Source: a virus. Taken from it: a stretch of 33,320 nucleotides of DNA. The stretch's first letter is position 1. Each line of letters starts with the position of its first letter. The stretch is from positions 1 through 33,320 of the IMG/VR virus record IMGVR_UViG_3300025889_018766. One strand, 5' to 3'. This document shows positions 17,151 to 24,873 of the stretch, piece by piece. Under the pieces are notes generated by a model. That model had not been told where the DNA came from. It worked only from the letters and a program-made list of their open reading frames with translations, and did not search any database. The translations under genes and the position numbers were made by a program.

Positions 17151-17745
17151 AAAATTTAAAATATTCCCAAGCTTCATTTATGTAATTAGTACAAATTCCT
17201 TTAACTTTTACGTCTTTTATTGCTCTTTCCCACCACCAATATACAAAAGACATCTGTGAGCTTGGAGAAAGGACATCTGGAGAAGAGAAATAAACTGGTA
17301 TATCTTTCGCTTTATCATAATTTAAATATGAAATGTGCTCTAAGTCTGAACCCTCATCTGGATGCATCTTAACGGACCACACCGCTTTAATCTTCTCAAA
17401 TCCTGTATCGCCTTCATACTCACTTGCAGTTTCTGCTATAGGTGCTCCATAATGATAAAAATCCCATTTGCTCTGGAATGACATTCCATAAACAAACCAC
17501 CTATTAGGCACTTTTTTTTCCAATATATCAACTATTTGATTATGTAATCCATCGCTTTGCACATGAATAGCATAAATTGGATGATCTGGATGGTCGTCAA
17601 TCCAACCATTTAAAATAGGACAAGATTTTTTTATAGGCCCATCTTCGACCATTGGCAATCCATGAAAATCTCTTACGTCTATTTCTACGCCAAACTTGGG
17701 GTCAAGGTTTTTTATATCTTGAGCCTTGTTTGCTATAATTAGCAT
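17134..17745 (-). CDS. GDPD-like (PLC-like phosphodiesterase fold) protein, probably inactive
   Basis: This 203-residue protein resembles short phosphodiesterase-fold proteins found in surface polysaccharide clusters. The pattern is a first strand (MLIIANKAQDIKNLD), GVEIDVRD (acidic pair of GDPD enzymes, residues 19-26), a third segment MVEDGP where active relatives have a His-Asp (VLSHDP), then IYAIHVQSDGLHNQIVDIL, RWFVYGMSFQ and ETASEYE. The HR of the first strand and the His of the HD motif are both missing, so catalysis by the usual route is doubtful. It may bind a polyol-phosphate or sugar-phosphate without cutting it. It has an AAAAGGA SD. Confidence 0.5.
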   Translation of the reverse strand: MLIIANKAQDIKNLDPKFGVEIDVRDFHGLPMVEDGPIKKSCPILNGWIDDHPDHPIYAIHVQSDGLHNQIVDILEKKVPNRWFVYGMSFQSKWDFYHYGAPIAETASEYEGDTGFEKIKAVWSVKMHPDEGSDLEHISYLNYDKAKDIPVYFSSPDVLSPSSQMSFVYWWWERAIKDVKVKGICTNYINEAWEYFKFYDNEF

Positions 17746-17764
17746 TAATTTTTCCTTTTACTTT

Positions 17765-17932
17765 TCAAAGGATATAATTAAATCCAAAATAAGTTAATAT
17801 GTTTTTTGCTATATAATTACTTGCATAAAAAAGAATCCAAAATAAGGTAAAGACCAATAAGATTTTAATAGTTTTAACAGCTACACCAGAAGATTGTTTT
17901 TCTTCTTCTTCTTTGTTGTATATTTTTATCAT
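17765..17932 (-). CDS. Small single-pass membrane protein (55 residues)
   Basis: The frame runs from an ATG at 17930-17932 to a TGA at 17765-17767. The start overlaps the methyltransferase stop as ATGA, which supports coupled translation. The protein has a charged N-terminus (MIKIYNKEEEEKQSSG), then one long hydrophobic helix (about 22-42, IKILLVFTLFWILFYASNYI) and a short polar end. It may anchor or organise the cassette enzymes at the membrane. No family recognised. Confidence 0.65.
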   Translation of the reverse strand: MIKIYNKEEEEKQSSGVAVKTIKILLVFTLFWILFYASNYIAKNILTYFGFNYIL

Positions 17933-18399
17933 TTTTTTACAATCAAGTCGTAATGTGCGTTCTTAGAAACTTCATCATATCTATATGAAACTTCAAATTC
18001 CCCTTTAATGGCATACATTGGCCCTCTCTGTATTATGTATCCACCATCAAACAAAGAGTCGCTTGATTTTTTCCACATATCAAAACTATACTCATCCCAA
18101 TCTTTCTTTTTATGAGTAAAATCTTTACCACAGTTTGGAGATCCCAATGCAGGGACTTCTACATAAATATGGCTTTCAGACTTACAGACTCTATGCATTT
18201 CCTCAACGAGAAAAATAAGATCATCACCATCAAAATGTTCCAATATGTGATTTGCTATTATGCCATCCACCGAATTGTCTGAGAATGGTAGTCCTCTAGT
18301 TATTGATCTTACAATATCAACTCCATCAAAAGGATAATGATCTATTCCAATGCATCCCTGTCTTTTATTTGGGCCGCATCCAACATCAAGCCATATCAT
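17929..18399 (-). CDS. SAM-dependent methyltransferase
   Basis: This 156-residue protein is a compact class I methyltransferase. Motif I (LDVGCGPNKRQGCIGID, residues 4-20), the strand with IVRSITRGLPFSDNSVDGII, and the ANHILEHFDG motif are characteristic of the Methyltransf_11 type. The C-terminus is short compared with the usual 200-250 residues. It overlaps the GT4 gene by 14 bases. In a glycan cassette it probably methylates a sugar or its carrier, but it could act on another small molecule. Confidence 0.85.
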   Translation of the reverse strand: MIWLDVGCGPNKRQGCIGIDHYPFDGVDIVRSITRGLPFSDNSVDGIIANHILEHFDGDDLIFLVEEMHRVCKSESHIYVEVPALGSPNCGKDFTHKKKDWDEYSFDMWKKSSDSLFDGGYIIQRGPMYAIKGEFEVSYRYDEVSKNAHYDLIVKK

Positions 18400-19285
18400 T
18401 TTTGACCTCTTTGAAAAATTTTTTTAGCTCTTTAGTATATCCAGAATAACTTAAACCTTCTATACGCATTCTTCTGTTTAGCTTAGTAATAGCTATATCT
18501 TCTAATATCTGAACTAAGCCTTTTACATCATTCGGAGAATAAAGCATATGCCCCTCATGTAAACTATCACCAATTAAGTCCTCAACAAAACCAACCCTTG
18601 AAGAAATTACTGGTAATCCGCAAGCTAAAGCCTCCAATAAAGACATCGGCCCCCCCTCCCAAAGAGAAGGAATCAAAAGGTAGTCAAGGGAGTGATAAAA
18701 ATCTTGATATGTTTCGTAGTCTTCATTTTCGTCAAATTCAACACTGCTTATATCGCAAAAATTAGACTTATTCCAACCTTTACCTTTTATCTTTAATTTT
18801 ATTTCATTTCTAAAGAAAGGTTGTAATTCTTTCCATGCTTTTTGTAAAAATCCATCCCCCTTGCCCTCAAATCCTCCCCTTTGCACGACTCCAATAGTGC
18901 AAGGCTTTACGTCAAACGATCTCACATCACCGGGATATAAAACAATTTGTCTATCCTTATATAGCCCTGCTTTTTGAAACTCTTTAAAGTATCTGTTGCA
19001 CATGTGAACAACCCCATCCAACGTACTCCAATGTTCTTTCATTGAATTGATACTATCTTTGTGTAGATGGGTAAAAAATCCTATATGTATTGCATTTGGC
19101 AAAAGTTTTTTGTAGGCAGGGTTCCATGTATTCTGAATATCTACGTAAAAAATACATTCAAAACTTTCCATATCATAATATTCATCTCTGTGGTAAGAAA
19201 TGAATTCTTTATCACTAAGACATATCTTTTTAGATATGTGTGATAATATCCAACCGCTCTTAGGGTGCATTACAAGTGTTTTCAT
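18386..19285 (-). CDS. Glycosyltransferase, GT4 family (GT-B fold)
   Basis: The 299-residue protein has the C-terminal donor-binding half of GT4 enzymes: YLLIPSLWEGGPMSLLEALA with the E-x7-E motif (Glu of WEGG and Glu of LLEA), then GLPVISSRVGFVEDLI. The N-terminal part begins MKTLVMHPKSGWILSHISKK and is shorter than in typical members of 350-400 residues. It likely transfers a sugar from a nucleotide donor. It overlaps the Zn-ribbon gene by four bases (ATGA) and the methyltransferase gene by 14. Confidence 0.88.
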   Translation of the reverse strand: MKTLVMHPKSGWILSHISKKICLSDKEFISYHRDEYYDMESFECIFYVDIQNTWNPAYKKLLPNAIHIGFFTHLHKDSINSMKEHWSTLDGVVHMCNRYFKEFQKAGLYKDRQIVLYPGDVRSFDVKPCTIGVVQRGGFEGKGDGFLQKAWKELQPFFRNEIKLKIKGKGWNKSNFCDISSVEFDENEDYETYQDFYHSLDYLLIPSLWEGGPMSLLEALACGLPVISSRVGFVEDLIGDSLHEGHMLYSPNDVKGLVQILEDIAITKLNRRMRIEGLSYSGYTKELKKFFKEVKNDMA

Positions 19286-19536
19286 ACTATAGCGTTTCTA
19301 AACTTTTTTTCACATTTTCTACAGGTGAATACTAATTCATCTACGATTTTATTATTGTTGAGTATTTCATCTATTCTTAATCCTATATTCTCTACATAAT
19401 ACCACTCTTCTGATATATTATCTTTGTTTTCATATTTGCAATTTGGGCATTTGTTATTTTTTGGTGCAATATCAATTATGCTTTTTATAGGTTTGTCATT
19501 GGATACTATTTTTATCTTCTTTTCGATCCAATTCAT
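19282..19536 (-). CDS. Small zinc-ribbon protein
   Basis: The protein of 84 residues starts MNWIEKKIKIVS. I chose the ATG at 19536, which has GGAAGAGAG six bases upstream, over an ATG at 19560 without a well placed SD. Two Cys pairs (CPNC and CRKC) about 40 residues apart should bind one zinc. It overlaps the GT2-like gene by 41 bases. Role unknown; it may bind nucleic acid or a partner protein. Confidence 0.6.
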   Translation of the reverse strand: MNWIEKKIKIVSNDKPIKSIIDIAPKNNKCPNCKYENKDNISEEWYYVENIGLRIDEILNNNKIVDELVFTCRKCEKKFRNAIV

Positions 19537-20356
19537 AGCAAACTCTCTTCCAGTGATCATATGATGATATTTCAGCTAACTCCTTTACGCCAAAACACCC
19601 ATCTTGTAGAGTAAATTCTTCCTTTGAATTTTGCTCAAACCAAGAAGGAAGCCATTCAGCATCTAAATGCTCTATGCTTAAATTTGTCTCATCTACAAGA
19701 CGGTTCAAGGCCCAACCTTCTTGTCCCAATTCCCTGTAAGTGAAATACTTCTTTACTATTTCTTCGGTTCTTGAAAATCCTAAATGAATAAGTTGGCCTT
19801 TAGATCCAGTGTATTTACTTGTCACGACTTCTTTGTTTTGGTCATAGTAAAATCTGGGGTATTGCTTTTGATGTAGCTTGGGAACAGGCACATAATGTAA
19901 TTCTCCTGTGTTTTTCCAAAAAACACCGTGCCATAAATCGTTAAAGCTTTCATCTGTCCTGTAAAATCTATCAGATTTCCATAAGTTTAGATTATGTAGA
20001 TGAAGAAGCACGATACCTTTTTCATCACAACTTACAAGCGACTCTCTTGTATCATCATAAGACTCCCAATCCTTGCCTAATATTGCATCACTGTCAAACC
20101 AACATATCCAATCTGGATTTTCTCTCAAAGCGATAGTGAGCAATTCTTGCTTATGCTGTAATTCTCTGTAAAATTCATTTTTATGACCATATATAACTAC
20201 ACAGTTATATTTATTGTATATGGGCCTAACATCTTCAGTGGAAGCATCATCATAAACCACTATATAGTCGCAAATATTGCTCATTGAGATAAGGCAGTTT
20301 TCTAAAAAGCCATTCTCAACGCAATTATAATTCTGTAGAAAGCCACATATTTTCAT
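19496..20356 (-). CDS. Glycosyltransferase, GT2-like (GT-A fold)
   Basis: This 286-residue protein has an N-terminal nucleotide-binding part: MKICGFLQNYNCVENGFLEN, YIVVYDDAST (DD at 36-37), then a strand with DWICWFDSD (DSD at 88-90), the usual metal site. The later GQLIHLGFSRTEEIVKKYFT segment is common to GT2 relatives that add sugars to surface glycans. It is the second gene of the cassette in transcription order, after a structured 137-base gap. The donor and acceptor are not known. Confidence 0.82.
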   Translation of the reverse strand: MKICGFLQNYNCVENGFLENCLISMSNICDYIVVYDDASTEDVRPIYNKYNCVVIYGHKNEFYRELQHKQELLTIALRENPDWICWFDSDAILGKDWESYDDTRESLVSCDEKGIVLLHLHNLNLWKSDRFYRTDESFNDLWHGVFWKNTGELHYVPVPKLHQKQYPRFYYDQNKEVVTSKYTGSKGQLIHLGFSRTEEIVKKYFTYRELGQEGWALNRLVDETNLSIEHLDAEWLPSWFEQNSKEEFTLQDGCFGVKELAEISSYDHWKRVCYELDRKEDKNSIQ

Positions 20357-20376
20357 TTTATAACCTTTGTAAAAAT

Positions 20377-20494
20377 GGGAGGAAGGATAAAGGAAACAGG
20401 CAACTGCTCTAGCGACTTGTTAATATATCCTTCCCCCCTAAAGTATACACGTTTAAAATCCCGTCCTCGTTAAGATTTTAGCAGTGTATAACTT
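20377..20494 (-). other. Two adjacent long inverted repeats between two glycosyltransferase genes
   Basis: The gap 20357-20493 is almost wholly structured. The hairpin nearest the upstream gene pairs AAG(T)TATACAC and TAAAATC blocks on either side of a 13-base loop (arms 20441-20460 and 20474-20494) and begins at the stop codon. The second pairs GGGGGGAAGGATA with TATCCTTCCTCCC (20426-20438 with 20377-20389, one mismatch) around a 36-base loop. On the transcript the second stem is followed by ATTTTTAC, so it may work as a terminator or attenuator; the loop is long for that. Confidence 0.65.
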
Positions 20495-21231
20495 CAACTT
20501 GGAATCCAAACATGACCGCTAACTCCGTAGCGATCTCTTAAAAATTCCATGTCTTTGTCTTTTTTAGCTTTTTCTTCTGGATCTTTTAAAGTCTGTATCA
20601 TTTGCCCTTCGTGAACTCTTCTTCTCACTAAGGGTATGTTTGTTGCAACAAAATTATATTTTTCTGCCATACGCAACAAAAATTCATAATCTTGGCAATG
20701 AACCATATTAGAATCGAAATTGCCAAGCTCATCAAGAATGCTTCTGTGAAACATTATGGTAGCGGCATTTACAAAACAATGCTTTTTGAACGCTTCAAAA
20801 AAAGACTCTTGATTAGGATACTCTGCTACTCCCCAAGTATTAGCTGTGATAGGTATTCCTTCTTGGTATGCCGTGTATCCTACTTTTGCATCTCTGCTTT
20901 TTAAAGCTTCAAGCTGTATCTGTGTTTTTGAAGGGTGAAATAAATCATCACTAGGAAGCCATTGTATATATTCGCCTTTTGCTTCTTCTAATCCTCTATT
21001 TAAAGCCCCAGAAACGCCTTGGTTTTCTTGGTATATATACATACAAGGCACGTTGAACTCTGCGCTGTATCCCTCTAAAACGTCAACAACGGTTTCTTCT
21101 TGATTAGGCGTTGAGCCATCATCAACTATTATTATTTCGCATTTATGCGTTTGATGTTTAGCACTCAAGAGGCAAGCCCTTAAGTATGAAACATCTTGAT
21201 TATAGGTTGGTATAATTATTGAAGAGTCCAT
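20494..21231 (-). CDS. Glycosyltransferase, GT2 family
   Basis: This 245-residue protein is a classic GT-A enzyme. It starts MDSSIIIPTYNQDVSYLRAC, has IIIVDDGSTP (DDGS at 37-40) for nucleotide binding, the NQGVSGALNRGLEEAKGEYI stretch, the metal-binding SDD (94-96) in WLPSDDLFHP, and the acceptor-side segment MVHCQDYEFLLRMAE. It is the first gene of the cassette in transcription order and is set apart from its neighbours by structured gaps on both sides. Function: transfer of a sugar from a nucleotide donor, target unknown. Confidence 0.92.
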   Translation of the reverse strand: MDSSIIIPTYNQDVSYLRACLLSAKHQTHKCEIIIVDDGSTPNQEETVVDVLEGYSAEFNVPCMYIYQENQGVSGALNRGLEEAKGEYIQWLPSDDLFHPSKTQIQLEALKSRDAKVGYTAYQEGIPITANTWGVAEYPNQESFFEAFKKHCFVNAATIMFHRSILDELGNFDSNMVHCQDYEFLLRMAEKYNFVATNIPLVRRRVHEGQMIQTLKDPEEKAKKDKDMEFLRDRYGVSGHVWIPS

Positions 21232-21279
21232 TTATGTTTCCAGTGTTTTATAATAGAAAAATGCGCCATCGCTCACTTT

Positions 21280-21313
21280 AAAATATTTCATAGAAAAATC
21301 TATTAGATATTTT
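21280..21313 (-). other. AT-rich hairpin in the gap before the glycan cassette
   Basis: In the 105-base gap 21232-21336, AAAATAT pairs with ATATTTT and, inside it, ATAGA pairs with TCTAT around a TTTT loop. A GCC/GGC plus ATGC/GCAT pairing with a bulge and then TTTTTC lies around it on the minus strand, so the region could end the upstream transcript. Evidence is by eye only. Confidence 0.4.
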
Positions 21314-21336
21314 ATAGGTCTTGGCAATGACGCATC

Positions 21337-21579
21337 TTAAGCATTTCTAATTGCGTGAATAGTTTCTCTGAAATAAGTCAAAAGCTCTAATATCTCACTT
21401 TGGGTAAGCTCTGACTTAGAATTGCCTATTTCATAGGAGCTTAGTATACCTTCTTGTCTTTTGAGTATAGACTCTATCTTGTTATGTTTTTTTGAATCAC
21501 TCCCTGTGATTCTTGCTATAAAAAATCCCAAGAAAAAAGACCAAGAACACACCAAGGCAATAATAGCAAGTTTTTCCAT
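21337..21579 (-). CDS. Small membrane-anchored protein
   Basis: This 80-residue protein has an N-terminal membrane helix (residues 4-24, LAIIALVCSWSFFLGFFIAR) followed by a helical, charged domain with coiled-coil character. The N-in helix plus cytoplasmic or periplasmic helix is a shape seen in Rz-like spanins and in many phage inner membrane proteins; the length is short for Rz. No partner gene is near. Function unknown. Confidence 0.6.
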   Translation of the reverse strand: MEKLAIIALVCSWSFFLGFFIARITGSDSKKHNKIESILKRQEGILSSYEIGNSKSELTQSEILELLTYFRETIHAIRNA

Positions 21580-21615
21580 ATCTCACTCTTAAGGCTGTTA
21601 GAGAGTGAAGAGCCT

Positions 21616-21825
21616 TTAAGCCCTTGACTCTCCGTGTGTCCCTTTTGCGACTTCTGGCGAGGGTGTGTTAGGGACACAATTCCTTAGCCTATCTCGCTCC
21701 TTCTCTAAAAGTTCTGCGATTATTATATAAACAGGTTCGTTTCTTAAGGCAGAAACTTCTTTTGCTATATTCTTAGTTTTGACAGTAGCAGATATTGAGG
21801 TAAGCTTTTCGTTTAGATCAGACAT
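21616..21825 (-). CDS. Small hypothetical protein
   Basis: This 69-residue protein (MSDLNEKLTSISATVKTKNI) is helical in the first two thirds, with a KNEP-like turn and IIAELLEKERDRLRN, and polar at the end. GGGGAA precedes the ATG. Candidate promoter elements lie just upstream. No family recognised. Confidence 0.55.
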   Translation of the reverse strand: MSDLNEKLTSISATVKTKNIAKEVSALRNEPVYIIIAELLEKERDRLRNCVPNTPSPEVAKGTHGESRA

Positions 21826-21842
21826 TTTATTAGTTCCCCATA

Positions 21843-21870
21843 ATTATAAATCTAACTTTTTCAAAGTTAA
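21843..21870 (-). promoter_or_regulatory. Candidate promoter upstream of small gene
   Basis: A perfect TATAAT -10 (21843-21848) lies 16 bases from TTAACT (21865-21870), a weak -35, in the 95-base gap 21826-21920. The start codon of the 69-residue gene is 18 bases downstream of the -10, so the leader would be short. Confidence 0.35.
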
Positions 21871-21920
21871 TATATGGGGTCAGCCTCGTCAAGTGTTTTT
21901 ATTGATTTATAAAAAAATAA

Positions 21921-22226
21921 TTATGAGTTTTGCAAAATTGATCTTTCATATATTTCTTTATACTTCTTCTCTCTTTCATTAAAAAATTTAATTATAATTT
22001 TACCATTCTTTGTTCTTTTGTCTATAGAATGATAGCGCATATGCAACCAACACCACCACCATTGTAAAAGCTCTTTCGTTATTTCTTTATCTTTTACAAC
22101 TGGTCTTTTGAGTTTAACTCTCATGTGTTCAATTTGATCTTTTAAAGATTGCAAGTCTTCGGGTGGGTCAACGCCAATACCGTCCACTTCGTCTAGCCAC
22201 AACTCGCCAATTTTATTTTTCATCAT
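21921..22226 (-). CDS. Hypothetical protein, tryptophan-rich motif
   Basis: This 101-residue protein has an acidic N-terminus (MMKNKIGELWLDEVDGIGVD), a coil, then KELLQWWWCWLHMRYHSIDK with four Trp in six residues, and a basic helical end. It overlaps the preceding gene by 14 bases. I do not recognise it; the Trp cluster could mark a nucleic-acid or membrane contact. Confidence 0.55.
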   Translation of the reverse strand: MMKNKIGELWLDEVDGIGVDPPEDLQSLKDQIEHMRVKLKRPVVKDKEITKELLQWWWCWLHMRYHSIDKRTKNGKIIIKFFNEREKKYKEIYERSILQNS

Positions 22227-22644
22227 CCATTTCTTTGTCAGTTAATTCACAAAATATATCAAATTCTTTTCCAGACAATTCTCTTCTTGCGACCCTTACA
22301 AACATTCTTTCCCAAGAAATACTCTTGGTTTCATTCTTTTTAACTTTTTCTGGTTTTTTGATTTTAGCCAAGTAGTTCAACTTGTTTAAAGCTATGCCTC
22401 TCATCTTAGCCGCATAGTTTGCATTTCTAAACCAAGATATATCTGAATATTCTCCCGATTCTTTTGCTTTTGATTTTGCTCCAGTTATTTGAAGTTTTAT
22501 TCTGGTAACTTCTTCCTCTAAAAAAAGCTTTAGCTTTAAAACTTGATCGTAGCTCAGATCTTCAAATTTTAAATCTCTCCAAGAACCCGAATTCCATTCT
22601 GAGCAATTTTTTTCAAATTCCAATTTTTCCATTTTATTGCCCAT
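22213..22644 (-). CDS. Hypothetical helical protein
   Basis: This 143-residue charged protein is almost wholly helical (DLSYDQVLKLKLFLEEEVTR, then WFRNANYAAKMRGIALNKLN). The start is uncertain: ATG at 22644 overlaps the upstream stop by 11 bases, while ATG at 22632 follows that stop by one base, a good place for re-initiation. It lies after the HNH-like gene and its helical layout recalls small recombination or primosome accessory proteins, but no motif supports that. Confidence 0.55.
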   Translation of the reverse strand: MGNKMEKLEFEKNCSEWNSGSWRDLKFEDLSYDQVLKLKLFLEEEVTRIKLQITGAKSKAKESGEYSDISWFRNANYAAKMRGIALNKLNYLAKIKKPEKVKKNETKSISWERMFVRVARRELSGKEFDIFCELTDKEMDDEK

Positions 22645-23485
22645 TCCCTTCTTTTATCCAACGGCGATCTATTTCATGCTTGCTATAAAACCACTTACAT
22701 AAGTTTATTAGCTTATATCCCGTCCAATAATCTCCGTGGTGTGCTTTAGTGTGCTCTTCTCTAGATAAAGGGACTATAAATATATCACTTCCTCCAGATC
22801 CCACCGTCTGAACATGGTGAGGGTCAGCCTCAGTGTCTCCAGTAGCAATACATGCCCATTCTGGTTGTTTTTTTATCCAACTAATGTAGTCTCCATCTGA
22901 CTCTCTTTGCGGTTTTGGGAAAGCCTGTAACGCTTTATCTGCTTCTATCATTGTTTTTTGCAGAGTCTCTTTAACCGATATCATCTCTTCTACTTGTGAG
23001 TCCGATGCTTCCCCTCTGTTTATTTCTTGAGTAAGCTCAGTTATTATCTGCTCAACCTTTGCCGCCGCTTTTTCCCCTTCTCCCATCAACTGCTGTTGTC
23101 TTTCTTCTTTTTTTAGTCCTGCGTTTTTAGGTAAAACTTTTGTCCTTATGCTTGTCCATGTAGCTGATATGCCTTTTTCCTTCATAGAAAAAAGCAATTC
23201 TCTTACGTCTTGCTCTGTAGGGTATTTCCCTGCAAAAGCTTTTGCGGCATATAGTTGCGTATAGTATATGCCTAAGTTTTCAGCAACTTTAGTTACCGTC
23301 GCTTCTCCGTGCTTTCTTTCTATCCAACCCTCTGCTTCATATTGTATAAACCTTGATCCTATTTCCCAAAATCCAAATATGATATCCTCTGATTGCGATT
23401 TTATTTTTCTTTCATATATATCTCTGCATTCTACAATTAGAGACTTCTCGTCTTTTACCATTACAGGGATATTTTCTAAGTTCAT
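22634..23485 (-). CDS. HNH-like nuclease domain protein with helical N-terminus
   Basis: The frame is open from 23500 (TAATG with the helicase stop), but the ATG at 23485 has GGAGA nine bases upstream and is the likelier start (283 residues). Numbering here is from 23500. The N-terminus (YERKIKSQSEDIIFGFWEIG) is similar to DUF3102-type proteins. The middle is helical and coiled. Residues 217-265 carry C217, DPHH (226-229), GSGGSD (234-239), VPLSREEH and AHHG, the arrangement of HNH/DUF968 nucleases such as the Ref family in lambdoid recombination regions. Several zinc-binding Cys are lacking, so metal binding may be altered. The gene lies directly after the replicative helicase. Confidence 0.6.
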   Translation of the reverse strand: MNLENIPVMVKDEKSLIVECRDIYERKIKSQSEDIIFGFWEIGSRFIQYEAEGWIERKHGEATVTKVAENLGIYYTQLYAAKAFAGKYPTEQDVRELLFSMKEKGISATWTSIRTKVLPKNAGLKKEERQQQLMGEGEKAAAKVEQIITELTQEINRGEASDSQVEEMISVKETLQKTMIEADKALQAFPKPQRESDGDYISWIKKQPEWACIATGDTEADPHHVQTVGSGGSDIFIVPLSREEHTKAHHGDYWTGYKLINLCKWFYSKHEIDRRWIKEGNGQ

Positions 23486-23499
23486 TTTAATATTCTCCA

Positions 23500-24810
23500 T
23501 TAAGCAAATTGTGCTATTTTATCGTTCCACTCACACTCTACTTCTCCGGTTTCTCCATTTCTTTGCTTGTCTATGTATATGTATGCTTTCCCTCTCATGT
23601 CTCCGTGCTCTTCGTCAAAGGTTGTCCCGTAGTATTCTGGCCTATGTATAAGCCCAATTATATCTGCCGCTTGCTCTATTGCGCCAGATTCTCTCAAGTC
23701 TGTTAATCTTGGACGGTTTCCTATCCTCCTGTCTGTTTCCCTTGAAAGCTGTGAGAAAGCCACAACGCAAACATTTAAATCTTTCCCTATAGCCTTCAAG
23801 CCCTCCGCTATCCTTGCTACCTCTTGCTCCCTGTTAGTAATGTTTTTTGCTTCGATAGAAACTAACTGCAAATAGTCAACAAAAACAACTTTAATACCAT
23901 TCTCTTGGACATGCTTTCTGGTCCTAAATCTAAGTTGCTCTATAGATAGGCCCGATTGATCATCTAAAAAGAAAGGTGATTGTTGCCATCTTAGTTTCGC
24001 TTTGTCTATTCTCATCTCTTCATTCTTATTAATGCCAATTTTCATAAAAAGTCTTTTAGGTGATATCTTAGCCTCTGCCCCAATAAGCCTAGTTTGCATT
24101 CTCTGTCGGGACATCTCCAAAGAAAATCCTAATGCAGGGACAGATTCTATCAAAGAAACCGATCTTATGAAGTTGCACATAAGGGATGTTTTTCCCATAG
24201 ATGCCCTTGCTCCATATATATGGTAATCGCCCGGTATAAAGCCACCAGTTATCTCATCAAGCATTTTTATTCCTGTAGATGGGCCTCTTTTGTTCCCCCA
24301 TTCAGCAATAGTATCGTCTATGCCAACGCCTATTTGTAGGTCGTTGCCCAGATCTAAAGATCTATCTATATCTGATAATGCTTGATTAAACGATTCTCTG
24401 ACTTCACCTGTGGTTTCAGTCCCATCATTAGCTTTAGATAAATGTTCGTGAAGTGCTTTTATGCACGATCTTTTATGCCAGTACTCACGAACTATTTTTA
24501 TATGAGAATCGATTGAGGCAGGAGCAACCCAATAATCACTTGTAATCTTAGCTAAGTCGATTACTGTTCCATAGGAGGCTTTATCTTTGTTTAGTTTTAA
24601 TACGTTTCCTACCATAATCTGATCTACTGCATCTTCTGAAGCATATAGCTTTAAAATTATACGCCATAAACGAGCACAAAACTGATCATAAAAAAAGTCT
24701 GGCTTTATTTTATCTGCTATGATAGGTATCATTTTATTATCAGATAAAGAGACAGCTATTATGCAACGCTCTGAATCTACTGCATTCTTTTCATTCATTT
24801 TAAGATCCAT
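23500..24810 (-). CDS. Replicative DNA helicase, DnaB-like
   Basis: The 436-residue protein has an N-terminal helical domain (residues 12-105) and a RecA-like ATPase core: Walker A GARASMGKT (200-208), the SLEMSRQRMQ arch, Walker B VVFVDYLQL (308-316, Asp312), QLSRETDRR, and a late KQRNGETGEVE (arginine finger region). Length and order fit bacterial and phage DnaB helicases, which unwind the fork and load primase. Start ATG at 24810 has AAAGGA ten bases upstream. A ParB-domain replication protein precedes it and the HNH-like gene follows. Confidence 0.95.
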   Translation of the reverse strand: MDLKMNEKNAVDSERCIIAVSLSDNKMIPIIADKIKPDFFYDQFCARLWRIILKLYASEDAVDQIMVGNVLKLNKDKASYGTVIDLAKITSDYWVAPASIDSHIKIVREYWHKRSCIKALHEHLSKANDGTETTGEVRESFNQALSDIDRSLDLGNDLQIGVGIDDTIAEWGNKRGPSTGIKMLDEITGGFIPGDYHIYGARASMGKTSLMCNFIRSVSLIESVPALGFSLEMSRQRMQTRLIGAEAKISPKRLFMKIGINKNEEMRIDKAKLRWQQSPFFLDDQSGLSIEQLRFRTRKHVQENGIKVVFVDYLQLVSIEAKNITNREQEVARIAEGLKAIGKDLNVCVVAFSQLSRETDRRIGNRPRLTDLRESGAIEQAADIIGLIHRPEYYGTTFDEEHGDMRGKAYIYIDKQRNGETGEVECEWNDKIAQFA

Positions 24811-24873
24811 TTTTATTTAATCCTTTCTGTGAGAAGGGCCGCAAAAGCACCTTCTTCATCTTTGTTTTAAGAT

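Noticed and set aside
21588-21620. Terminator after the 69-residue gene
   Set aside because: CTTAAGGCT and AGCCTTTAAG can pair, but an overlapping CACTCT/AGAGTG pairing competes with it and there is no U tract, so I cannot support a call.
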